64,000 nt of DNA from contig NZ_JASAMB010000004.1 of the NCBI RefSeq assembly GCF_029948125.1, forward strand, positions 310,001 through 374,000. Reading direction: 5' to 3'. The position numbers were made by a program, and so were the translations under genes. This document shows, piece after piece, positions 17,525-25,055 of the stretch (the first letter of the stretch is position 1; the number at the start of each line of letters is the position of its first letter). This DNA is from Catellatospora sp. KI3 (GTDB lineage Bacteria > Actinomycetota > Actinomycetes > Mycobacteriales > Micromonosporaceae). The notes under the pieces were generated by a model that had not been told where the DNA came from, made no database searches, and saw nothing but the letters and a program-made list of their open reading frames with translations.

Positions 17525-17711
17525 CCACTCGTGGCGGCGGGTACGGTGCCCGGCGGCACCGGACCGATCGTGCGCGGGCGGCGGCACCCGCCGCCGTACT
17601 AACCTTTGCGGCCGTGGACTCCGACACCTGGCTGGCCGATACCCGCCGCTCCTACGACACCGTCGCCGACAGCTACCACGAGGTGGTCCGCGACATGCTC
17701 GCGCAGACGCC
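17420..17711 (+). repeat. Direct repeat copy B (beta-lactamase 3' remnant plus methyltransferase 5' end)
   Basis: Imperfect second copy of 11052-11437 in the same orientation. The methyltransferase is intact here and the beta-lactamase part is internally deleted, the mirror image of copy A. Confidence 0.85.
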
Positions 17712-18258
17712 CTACGAGCGGGCGGCGCTCGACCTGTTCGCCGCGCAGGTGCGAAAGCTCGGCGGCGGGCCGGTCGTCGAGGTGGGCTGCGGACCGGGCC
17801 GGATCGCGGGGTACCTGCACGGGTCGGGCATCGAGGTGTCCGGGCTCGACCTGTCCCCCGCCATGATCGAGATCGCCCATCGCGAGCATCCGGACCTGCG
17901 GTTCGAGGTGGGTTCGATGACCGACCTGGACCTGCCCGACGCCTCGCTGGCGGGTGTCGTCGCCTGGTACTCGCTGATCCACGTGCCCGACGCCGAGATC
18001 CCTTCGGTCCTGGCCCGGTTCCGTCAGGCGCTGCGTCCATCGGCCCCGCTGCTGGTCGCCTTCCACGCCGGAAACGAGACGACCCTCAAGACCGAAGGTT
18101 ACGGCGGGCATCCGATGCACGTCCATGTGCACCGCCGCCTGCCCGAGCAGGTCGCCGAGTCGCTGGAGCAGGCGGGGTTCACCGTCGAGGCGACGATGCG
18201 GCTGCGTTCGGCGGAGAGCCGCGACGGCGCGATCGTGTTCGCCCGTCGCGCCGATTGA
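17614..18258 (+). CDS. Class I SAM-dependent methyltransferase
   Basis: A 214-aa Rossmann-fold methyltransferase. Motif I is VVEVGCGPGRIAGYL; the acidic end of strand 2 is GLDLSPAMIEIA; motif III is around LRQALRPSAPLLVAFH. The GTG start at 17614 is placed where homology to the duplicated fragment at 11345 and the usual N-terminus (DTWLADTRRSYD) begin. The frame stays open upstream to 17176 only because remnants happen to be in phase. Substrate unknown. Its original neighbour was the beta-lactamase gene now 6 kb away. Confidence 0.85.
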   Translation: MDSDTWLADTRRSYDTVADSYHEVVRDMLAQTPYERAALDLFAAQVRKLGGGPVVEVGCGPGRIAGYLHGSGIEVSGLDLSPAMIEIAHREHPDLRFEVGSMTDLDLPDASLAGVVAWYSLIHVPDAEIPSVLARFRQALRPSAPLLVAFHAGNETTLKTEGYGGHPMHVHVHRRLPEQVAESLEQAGFTVEATMRLRSAESRDGAIVFARRAD

Positions 18259-18261
18259 CCG

Positions 18262-18297
18262 CTGCCGGGTGCCCGGCTCACGCGGGGCACCCGGCAG
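18262..18297. terminator. Hairpin between convergent genes
   Basis: A perfect 13-bp stem (CTGCCGGGTGCCC / GGGCACCCGGCAG) with a 10-nt loop, between the methyltransferase stop and the end of the convergent DUF4832 gene. Confidence 0.7.
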
Positions 18298-18310
18298 GTC
18301 CCTCCTCGGA

Positions 18311-18780
18311 CTACTGGAAGGTGATGTGGTCGATGGTGATGGTGGAGTTGCCGCCGTACCAGAAGCCCATGGCCAGCTGCGACGGCGAGTTGCGGTTGAT
18401 CCCGTTGGCGACCATCGGGATCTTGACGTCCTGGTATGACGTCGTGATCACCGGATGCGCGCCACCGTCCAGGGTGAAGTCCCCGAACACCTTCGTCGCC
18501 CCGCCCAGACCCAGGTTGAAGTGCGCCTGCTCGCCACCGGCGGCGCCCTTCACCCGCACCACCAGGTAGGTGTACGAGCTCAGATCCACGCCGACGTCAC
18601 TGCCGAACCAGCCGCAGTTGTTGTAGCGCAGGCTCAGCGCCCCGCCCACGACCACACCCGAACCGCCGCCGTCGAGGAAGCAGTTCGCCCCGGTCCACTT
18701 GCCCAGATCGTTCTGCGTGGAGGACGGGTAGGCCGGGGTGCCGTCGAAGTTGTCCAGCACCAGACCCGTCGGCGGCTGCG
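18311..18780 (-). repeat. Near-identical C-terminal module, copy 1
   Basis: The 3' 470 bp of this gene and bases 20895-21360 of the neighbour differ at only scattered positions, including silent sites, over the binding module and end of the FN3 linker. This points to recent duplication or gene conversion. Confidence 0.8.
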
Positions 18781-20827
18781 GCGCCGCGTCCGTGGTCACC
18801 GCGATCGCGTTGCTGGCCGCCGACCGGTTGCCCGCCGCGTCCCGGGCCTTCACCGTGTACGAGTACGCCGTACTCGCCGTCAGCCCGGTGTCCGTGAACG
18901 ACGTGCCTGTCGGGCTGCCGACCAGCGCCGACCCCCGGAACACTTCATACCCGGTCACCCCGACGTTGTCGGTCGACGCCGTCCACGACAGCGACACCGT
19001 CGTGTCGGACTTGCCGGTGGTCGAGAGCGTGGGTGCCGACGGCGCGGTGCAGTCGCCCGAGCAGCCCGTCGTCGTCGCCGACACGGCCGCCGACGTCCCG
19101 GAGACGTTCCCGGCGGCGTCCACGGCCCGGACGGTGTACTGGTAGGTCGTGCCCGCGCTGCGGCCGGTGTCGGTGTACGAGGTACCGGTCGCGACAGCGA
19201 TCTGCACCCCGTTGCGCAGCACCTGGTAGCCGGTCACGCCTACGTTGTCCGTCGAGGCCGACCAGGACAGCGACACGCTGCTGCTGGTCACCCCGGTCAC
19301 CGCCAGATTCGACGGCACCGACGGCGCCGTGCAGTCACCGGTGCAGGTGCCGACGGTGACGGCGGTGGACAGGACGTTGTAGCCGCTGGCCGCGTCCCAG
19401 GTGCCGGTGTTGGCCAGGCGGATCGAGTACTCCGGCCGGGCCTGCAGCGCGGCGGTCGGGTCGGGCAGCCACAGGGCCAGCTTGTACGTTCCCGATGCCG
19501 CGTTGCCGGGCACGGCGACGTTCGCGGTGACCGTGCTCGCCCCGGCCAGCCAGCTCCGGGGGTCGACCGAGGCCAGCGGCAGGTTGTAGCGGTTGGTGCC
19601 GTTCTGCAGGACCAGGTAGACGGGCCGGTTCTTGATCAGGCCGGACCAGCCGTCGTTGTTCAGGTGCGCGGTGAAGCTCAGGTTCGTCCCTGGGGTGACG
19701 CTGGTCGGGAACGTCGCATCGAGCAGCCTCAGCCGGTAGCCGAGCTTGCGCTTGATCCGTACGAAGCAGGTCTCGGCCGGGTCGTTGCCGGCGGCGGCGA
19801 GGTTCGAGGCCTTCCACTTGTCGGTGTTGACCGCCGCGTAGTCCTCGTTGATCTCGGTGAAGTTGAGCCGGTTCATCTCGGTCTGCGCGTTGACGCAGGC
19901 GGCGTCGTTGTAGCCGTCGGCGCCGCAGGTCTCACCGCCGACCATCTTGTTGAACCCGGTCGAGGTGGCCAGGTCGTACATCCACTGCTTCTTCTGCTCG
20001 ATGTAGTACCAGCCCATCCACGACGGGTTGTCGTAGGTGCCCATGTCGTTGGCGTCGGCCAGGAAGCAGTCGTTGTGGAAGCCGATCCGGTCCTTCTGCG
20101 CCTGCGTCAGCGCGCAGCCCTCGGGCACCACGCACGAGGTCGGGTCGACGACCTCCTTGATGTAGATCGGGTAGCGCATGACGAGCGGGATCGTCGCCGG
20201 GGTGGTGTCGACGATCTTCTTGACGATGCGGTACCGGGCGGGCGCCTCCTCGACCGAGGACGAGTTGGTGAGGGTGCCGGTGTGCCACTCGCCCCACGCG
20301 CCCAGGTAGCCGGTCTCCAGGTGCAGGACGACGTCGGCGTTGGCGGTCACGACCGCGTCGATCTGGGCGATGTGGGCCAGGATCTGCGACTCGGCGACGC
20401 TGGCGTACCCGTCCCAGGTGTAGGCGGGGCGCAGCACGATCTTCATACCGGCGGCGCGGACCGCGGCCAGGCCCGAGGCGAGGTTGTTCAGCAGCGCCTG
20501 CGGCAGGGCCTCGGTCTTGTACTTGTCCAGGTGCAGGTAGCTGTGCACGATCGTGTCGCCGTCGGCCTTGGCGCGGGCGAAGGTCCGGTCGAGCAGGTCG
20601 GGGTTGAATCCGGGGATGGTGGCGGCGTTGACGTAGTCGTTGACCGCCGGGTCGTTGACGATCTCGTACCGGTTGTGGAAACCGCGCTCGGGATTGGCGA
20701 ACGCGGTGGCCAGGTCGGCCGCGTAGGTGACGGTGGCGGCCTGGGCGGGCGCGGCGTCGACCGCCGCGGTGCCGAGCGCCGCCAGCAGCGCTGTCACGGT
20801 GAACACGCGCAGTGAACGGAGTTTCAT
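18311..20827 (-). CDS. Secreted DUF4874/DUF4832 glycoside-hydrolase-like protein with two FN3 and a C-terminal binding module
   Basis: An 838-aa protein with a Sec signal peptide (cleavage near AQA-A, residue 30). Residues about 35-210 (NPERGFHNRYEIVND) match DUF4874 and about 210-480 match DUF4832, a TIM-barrel-like region with a conserved Glu in LGAWGEWHT that is a candidate acid. Two fibronectin-III domains follow (about 495-680, each with TVSLSWTASTDNVGVTGYE-type strands). A galactose-binding-like C-terminal module completes it (690-838). Part of a four-gene set divergent from a sugar ABC transporter, so a role in extracellular polysaccharide breakdown is likely but unproven. The last about 150 codons are nearly identical to the next gene. 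Confidence 0.82.
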   Translation of the reverse strand: MKLRSLRVFTVTALLAALGTAAVDAAPAQAATVTYAADLATAFANPERGFHNRYEIVNDPAVNDYVNAATIPGFNPDLLDRTFARAKADGDTIVHSYLHLDKYKTEALPQALLNNLASGLAAVRAAGMKIVLRPAYTWDGYASVAESQILAHIAQIDAVVTANADVVLHLETGYLGAWGEWHTGTLTNSSSVEEAPARYRIVKKIVDTTPATIPLVMRYPIYIKEVVDPTSCVVPEGCALTQAQKDRIGFHNDCFLADANDMGTYDNPSWMGWYYIEQKKQWMYDLATSTGFNKMVGGETCGADGYNDAACVNAQTEMNRLNFTEINEDYAAVNTDKWKASNLAAAGNDPAETCFVRIKRKLGYRLRLLDATFPTSVTPGTNLSFTAHLNNDGWSGLIKNRPVYLVLQNGTNRYNLPLASVDPRSWLAGASTVTANVAVPGNAASGTYKLALWLPDPTAALQARPEYSIRLANTGTWDAASGYNVLSTAVTVGTCTGDCTAPSVPSNLAVTGVTSSSVSLSWSASTDNVGVTGYQVLRNGVQIAVATGTSYTDTGRSAGTTYQYTVRAVDAAGNVSGTSAAVSATTTGCSGDCTAPSAPTLSTTGKSDTTVSLSWTASTDNVGVTGYEVFRGSALVGSPTGTSFTDTGLTASTAYSYTVKARDAAGNRSAASNAIAVTTDAAPQPPTGLVLDNFDGTPAYPSSTQNDLGKWTGANCFLDGGGSGVVVGGALSLRYNNCGWFGSDVGVDLSSYTYLVVRVKGAAGGEQAHFNLGLGGATKVFGDFTLDGGAHPVITTSYQDVKIPMVANGINRNSPSQLAMGFWYGGNSTITIDHITFQ

Positions 20828-20854
20828 TGGCGCCTTCCTGTCGTGGGACGGGAA

Positions 20855-20887
20855 GCCGCCTGACCGGATAGCGCCCGGCCAGGCGGC
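20855..20887 (-). terminator. Intercistronic hairpin between DUF4832 genes
   Basis: GCCGCCTG and CAGGCGGC form a perfect 8-bp stem after the stop of the upstream gene (20895-23567), suggesting each DUF4832 gene has its own transcript end. Confidence 0.5.
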
Positions 20888-20894
20888 CGGACTG

Positions 20895-21360
20895 CTACTG
20901 GAAGGTGATGTGGTCGATGGTGATGGTGGAGCTGCCGCCGTACCAGAAGCCCATGGCCAGCTGCGACGGCGAGTTGCGGTTGATCCCGTTGGCGACCATC
21001 GGGATCTTGACGTCCTGGTACGACGTCGTGATCACCGGATGCGCGCCACCGTCCAGGGTGAAGTCCCCGAACACCTTCGTCGCCCCGCCCAGACCCAGGT
21101 TGAAGTGCGCCTGCTCGCCACCTGCCGCACCCTTCACCCGCACCACCAGATAGGTGTACGAGCTCAGATCCACGCCGACGTCACTGCCGAACCAGCCGCA
21201 GTTGTTGTAGCGCAGGCTCAGCGCGCCCCCCGTGACGACACCGGAGCCGCCGCCGTCGAGGAAGCAGTTCGCCCCGGTCCACTTGCCCAGGTCGTTCAGG
21301 TTCGACGACGGGTACGCCGGGGTGCCGTCGAAGTTGTCCAGGACCAGACCCGTGGGCGGC
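20895..21360 (-). repeat. Near-identical C-terminal module, copy 2
   Basis: Partner of 18311-18780; same orientation and frame. Homologous recombination between the copies would swap whole binding modules between enzymes or delete one gene. Confidence 0.8.
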
Positions 21361-23567
21361 TGGGGTGCGGTGTTCGTGGTCACGGCAACCGTGTTGCTGG
21401 CGGCCGACCGGTTCCCGGCCGCGTCACGAGCTTTGACCGTGTACGAGTACGCCGTGCTCGCCGTCAGCCCGGAGTCGGTGAACGTGGTACCCGTCGGGCT
21501 GCCGACCAGCGTCGAGCCCCGGAACACCTCGTACCCGGTCACGCCGACGTTGTCGGTCGACGCCGTCCACGACAGCGACACCGTCGTGTCGGACCTGCCG
21601 GTGGTCGAGAGCGTCGGCGCGGACGGGGCGGTGCAGTCGCCGGTGCAGCCGGTGGTGGTCGCCGACACCGCTGCGGACTGGCCGGACACGTTGCCGGCGG
21701 CGTCCACCGCCCGGACCGTGTACTGGTACGTCGTACCCGGGCCGCGGCCGGTGTCGGTGAAGGTCGTGCCGGTCGGCGAACCGACCACCGCGCCGTCGCG
21801 CAGCACCTGGTAGCCGGTCACGCCGACGTTGTCGGTCGACGCCGACCAGGACAGCGACACGCTGGTGTCGGTCCGCCCGGTCACCGCCAGGTTCGACGGC
21901 ACCGACGGCGCCGTGCAGTCACCGGTGCACGCGTTGGTGCTGACCGCGCCCAGGTTGACCCACCCGTCGGCGCCCTGGGTGCTGTTGGCGAACGACAGCG
22001 GCAGGCGCGGCCGCCACTGGTCGATGATCCAGTCGGTGAGCCGGCTGGCCGCCGGACGGGCGCGCAGCACGTCGGCGGTGACCGTCTCCAGCGGGTTGCG
22101 CACCTTCAGGACCAGGCTGTAGCTGCCCGCGGGCACGCCTGCGGTGCTGACCGTGGCCGAGAAGTTCACCGGGCGGCCGAAGTCGAGGTACTTCGGGTCG
22201 GCGCCGACGTTCCAGTCGGGAAAGGCCCGGATCTGCAGGGGCTGCACGGTACGCAGGTCCCAGCTGGTGTCCCAGGTCTTCACCACGTTGCCGGCGCTGT
22301 CGCGCAGGCCGAGCTGGACCGTCCACGGGTAGTAGAACGGCGCCACGCCGTTGTTCTGCACGGTCACGCCGACCTTGAAGCTGCCCGAGGCGACGGCGTT
22401 GAAGTTGGCCTGCGGGATGTGCAGGTTGTAGCCCATCTTGCGGACCCCGGCCGACACCTTCGGGTCGGTGGGGCTGTAGCCGCCCGCCCCGGTCTGGTTG
22501 ATCATCCAGCTGATGTGGGTGAGCTCGGTCGCGGCCAGGACGTTGTCGACCTGGTTGGCGCCGTTGGGCCAGTCGGTGTAGAGGCTGCCCTGGATCTCGG
22601 GGCGGGCCTCGCCGCCGATGGACTGGGTGATCCACCGGTTCTCGGTGCCGGTGTTGAGCTGGAGCTGCAGGAACGCGTCGTCCCAGCCGTTCATCGACAT
22701 CGGCAGGGTCATGCCCTTGAGCTGCCCGTTGCGGATCTCCTTGTACGGCCACGAGTCGTCGTGGAACCCGATGTTCGCCGTGCCCTCCGTACCCGCGAGC
22801 GGGTAGCGGACCTCGACCTGGATGTTGGCGAACGCCGCGTCGGCCGCCCCGATCAGGGTGCGGATCGTCGCGTCGGTCGGCATCAGGTTCGGGTAGCCGT
22901 CGGCGGTGTCGCGGTCGTAGGGCCAGGTGTGCCACTCGCCCCACAGGCCGACCAGGCCCAGGGTCATGAACCCGATGCGCGGATCGGCGGTGCCGCCGGG
23001 ACCGGCGTGGTCGTACTTCGCGGCGAACGCGTTGATGAACGTGGTCAGCGCGGCGATCACGTCGGGGTCGTCGTAGTCGGGGCTGACCGTGCCCCAGAAC
23101 CCGTTGGTACGCAGCGCCATCTTGCCGTTGAGGCACGGCGGGATGCCGTTGCCCGGGTGGGTGCCGCTGCCGCCCGGGTACTCGAGGTAGAACCGGAACG
23201 CGACCTGGCGGCTCCAGACCGCGGCCTCGTCCAGGGCCTTCTCGAACACGCTCCAGTCGATGTTCGCGCAGTTGGCCGGGTCCTTCATCACCTCGTTGAG
23301 CGCGAAGTAACTCCAGACCAGACCGCCGGGGTACTTGGTCGACAGGTTGTCACCCGGGAACAGGTACGGGGCGAACCCCTTCAGCGGCTGGCCGACCGGG
23401 GCGTCGGCGTAGGCGTAGGTGTGGGTGGTGAGGCTGGTGTCGGCGGCGGGTCCGGCCGCCGGTCGCGGGGGCGGGCCCGCCGGTGCCGCCGCGGCCGGTG
23501 CGGCCGCGGTCAGCGTGAGCGTCAGCGCTGCCGCGGTGGCCGCGAGCAGTCTGCGTAGCTGGGGCAT
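20895..23567 (-). CDS. Secreted DUF4832 glycoside-hydrolase-like protein with two FN3 and a C-terminal binding module
   Basis: An 890-aa protein with an Ala-rich signal peptide (about 1-28) and a short Pro-rich spacer. The catalytic-like part runs to about residue 540 (PLKGFAPY near the start; GLVGLWGEWHTWPYD; DWNVGADPKYLDFG). Two FN3 domains and the same about 140-residue binding module as its downstream neighbour follow. The GEWHTWPYD block is shared with the genes at 23619 and 25056 but differs in the gene at 18311, so these three form one subfamily. Target polysaccharide unknown. Confidence 0.82.
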   Translation of the reverse strand: MPQLRRLLAATAAALTLTLTAAAPAAAAPAGPPPRPAAGPAADTSLTTHTYAYADAPVGQPLKGFAPYLFPGDNLSTKYPGGLVWSYFALNEVMKDPANCANIDWSVFEKALDEAAVWSRQVAFRFYLEYPGGSGTHPGNGIPPCLNGKMALRTNGFWGTVSPDYDDPDVIAALTTFINAFAAKYDHAGPGGTADPRIGFMTLGLVGLWGEWHTWPYDRDTADGYPNLMPTDATIRTLIGAADAAFANIQVEVRYPLAGTEGTANIGFHDDSWPYKEIRNGQLKGMTLPMSMNGWDDAFLQLQLNTGTENRWITQSIGGEARPEIQGSLYTDWPNGANQVDNVLAATELTHISWMINQTGAGGYSPTDPKVSAGVRKMGYNLHIPQANFNAVASGSFKVGVTVQNNGVAPFYYPWTVQLGLRDSAGNVVKTWDTSWDLRTVQPLQIRAFPDWNVGADPKYLDFGRPVNFSATVSTAGVPAGSYSLVLKVRNPLETVTADVLRARPAASRLTDWIIDQWRPRLPLSFANSTQGADGWVNLGAVSTNACTGDCTAPSVPSNLAVTGRTDTSVSLSWSASTDNVGVTGYQVLRDGAVVGSPTGTTFTDTGRGPGTTYQYTVRAVDAAGNVSGQSAAVSATTTGCTGDCTAPSAPTLSTTGRSDTTVSLSWTASTDNVGVTGYEVFRGSTLVGSPTGTTFTDSGLTASTAYSYTVKARDAAGNRSAASNTVAVTTNTAPQPPTGLVLDNFDGTPAYPSSNLNDLGKWTGANCFLDGGGSGVVTGGALSLRYNNCGWFGSDVGVDLSSYTYLVVRVKGAAGGEQAHFNLGLGGATKVFGDFTLDGGAHPVITTSYQDVKIPMVANGINRNSPSQLAMGFWYGGSSTITIDHITFQ

Positions 23568-23618
23568 GTGCTGGTGTTCCTTTCGTGGACGGAAGGGCAG
23601 GAACAGTTCCCGGGCGGG

Positions 23619-24983
23619 TCAGCGGGTGGTGACGGTGCCCAGGTGCAGCCAGCCGGTGTGGGTGTCCTGGCTGGTGTTGGCGAAGCGCAGCGCGGCGCCC
23701 TGCGGCAGCGGGTTGGGCACCCGCAGGACGATGTCGTAGCTGCCGCGCCGCAGGCCGCGGCTGTTGATCGCGGTGGACAGCTCGGTGGGGTCGGCGCCGG
23801 GCTGGATGCCGGTGACGGTCCAGCCGGTCTGCCAGCGGGCGGCGACGCGGCCCTGGTCGTCGACGGCGGCGAGCTCCGCGCGCCACGGGTAGTAGAAGGG
23901 CGCGGTGCCCCGGTTGGCGACGCGTACCGAGACGCGCTGGGCGCTGACGGCGGCCTCGGTGACGGTCAGCTCGTAGCCCAGGGACTTGGCCGCCTCGACG
24001 GCGCGGAAGTACTCGTCGCCGGTGTAGCCGGTCGGCGCGAACGCGGCGTGGTTGATGAGCCAGGAGGCGTGCGTCTGGTCGACCGAGGCGGTGTAGTCCT
24101 CGTACTGGCCGCAGCTGACGGGCTGCTCGAACACGCAGGCCTGGATCTCGGGGCGCAGCTCGCCGCCGACGGGTTCGGTGCGCCACTTGTCGGTGACGCC
24201 CTCGTCGATCAGGCGCTGCACGAAGTGCCACGAGGTCGGCGGCAGGGTCTCGAACGCGAACGAGTCGTCGTGGTAGCCGATGTTCAGGTCCTTGTTCTGC
24301 GGGCTCGGGTAGCGGGCCAGCAGCCGGGTCCGGTCGAACGCGGTGTCGTAGTCGGTGAGGATGCGGGTGAGGATCGCGGTGTCGGGCATCCAGTTCTCGG
24401 GGTTGGTCCAGCCGTCGTACGGCCAGGTGTGCCACTCGCCCCAGAAGCCGATCAGGCCGAGGGTGAGGAACCCGATGCGCGGATCGCCGTCGTAGCGGCG
24501 GCCGAACGCGCCGATGAACTCCTCCAGCGCCGAGACCAGGCGCGGGTCGCTGTAGTCGGGGGCGACGCTGACGCCGTTGTTGCCGAAGTCGTCGTAGGCG
24601 TGCGTGGCCAGGCCCTGGTCCAGCAGGTACTGCGGGACGCCGGTGGGCTTGCCCGGGTAGTCGAGGTAGAAGCGGAACACGGCCTGGTGGCCGCGCGCGG
24701 CGATGTCGTTGAGCTGCTTCTCCAGGGCGGTCCAGCGGAACTGGTGCGGGCCGGTCATCACGGCGTTCAGCGGCAGGTAGAACCATTCCATGCTGTACGG
24801 GAAGGTCTGGTAGCTGCCCGCGTACGGGATGAAGCCCTTGAGGGGGTTGTCGGCCGGCGCCGAGGTGTAGGCCAGCGGGGTCCACTGCGGGGCGCTCGGC
24901 GTCGACCCGGCCACGGCGGGGGTCCCGGCGGCGAGCGTGAGCGTCGCCAGGAGGGCGACGGCGATTCGTACTGTTCGTCTCAT
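23619..24983 (-). CDS. Secreted DUF4832 glycoside-hydrolase-like protein, single domain
   Basis: A 454-aa protein with a signal peptide (about 1-26, MRRTVRIAVALLATLTL) and only the catalytic-like region: DNPLKGFIPYAGSY, FYLDYPGKPTG, LGLIGFWGEWHTWPYDG, NIGYHDDSFAFE. It lacks the FN3 and binding modules of its three neighbours, ending shortly after the immunoglobulin-like C-terminal part of the DUF4832 unit. It may act on soluble products while the modular relatives attack the polymer (inference). Confidence 0.82.
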   Translation of the reverse strand: MRRTVRIAVALLATLTLAAGTPAVAGSTPSAPQWTPLAYTSAPADNPLKGFIPYAGSYQTFPYSMEWFYLPLNAVMTGPHQFRWTALEKQLNDIAARGHQAVFRFYLDYPGKPTGVPQYLLDQGLATHAYDDFGNNGVSVAPDYSDPRLVSALEEFIGAFGRRYDGDPRIGFLTLGLIGFWGEWHTWPYDGWTNPENWMPDTAILTRILTDYDTAFDRTRLLARYPSPQNKDLNIGYHDDSFAFETLPPTSWHFVQRLIDEGVTDKWRTEPVGGELRPEIQACVFEQPVSCGQYEDYTASVDQTHASWLINHAAFAPTGYTGDEYFRAVEAAKSLGYELTVTEAAVSAQRVSVRVANRGTAPFYYPWRAELAAVDDQGRVAARWQTGWTVTGIQPGADPTELSTAINSRGLRRGSYDIVLRVPNPLPQGAALRFANTSQDTHTGWLHLGTVTTR

Positions 24984-25012
24984 TCGAACCTTCTTGGGGG
25001 CAGGGTGGATGA

Positions 25013-25038
25013 CCGGCCGGGCAGGTTCGCCCGGCCGG
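25013..25038 (-). terminator. Hairpin after the 25056-27944 gene
   Basis: A perfect 10-bp stem (CCGGCCGGGC / GCCCGGCCGG) with loop of 6, directly after the stop on the minus strand. Confidence 0.6.
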
Positions 25039-25055
25039 GGCTCAGCGCGGATGGA

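Noticed and set aside
17389-17613. N-terminal extension of the methyltransferase from 17389
   Set aside because: This part translates the beta-lactamase remnant and spacer; the methyltransferase homology starts at 17614.
20727-23558. Plus-strand open frame of 943 aa opposite a DUF4832 gene
   Set aside because: Shadow frame, Arg/Val/Gly-rich; the minus strand has signal peptide, FN3 and binding modules.
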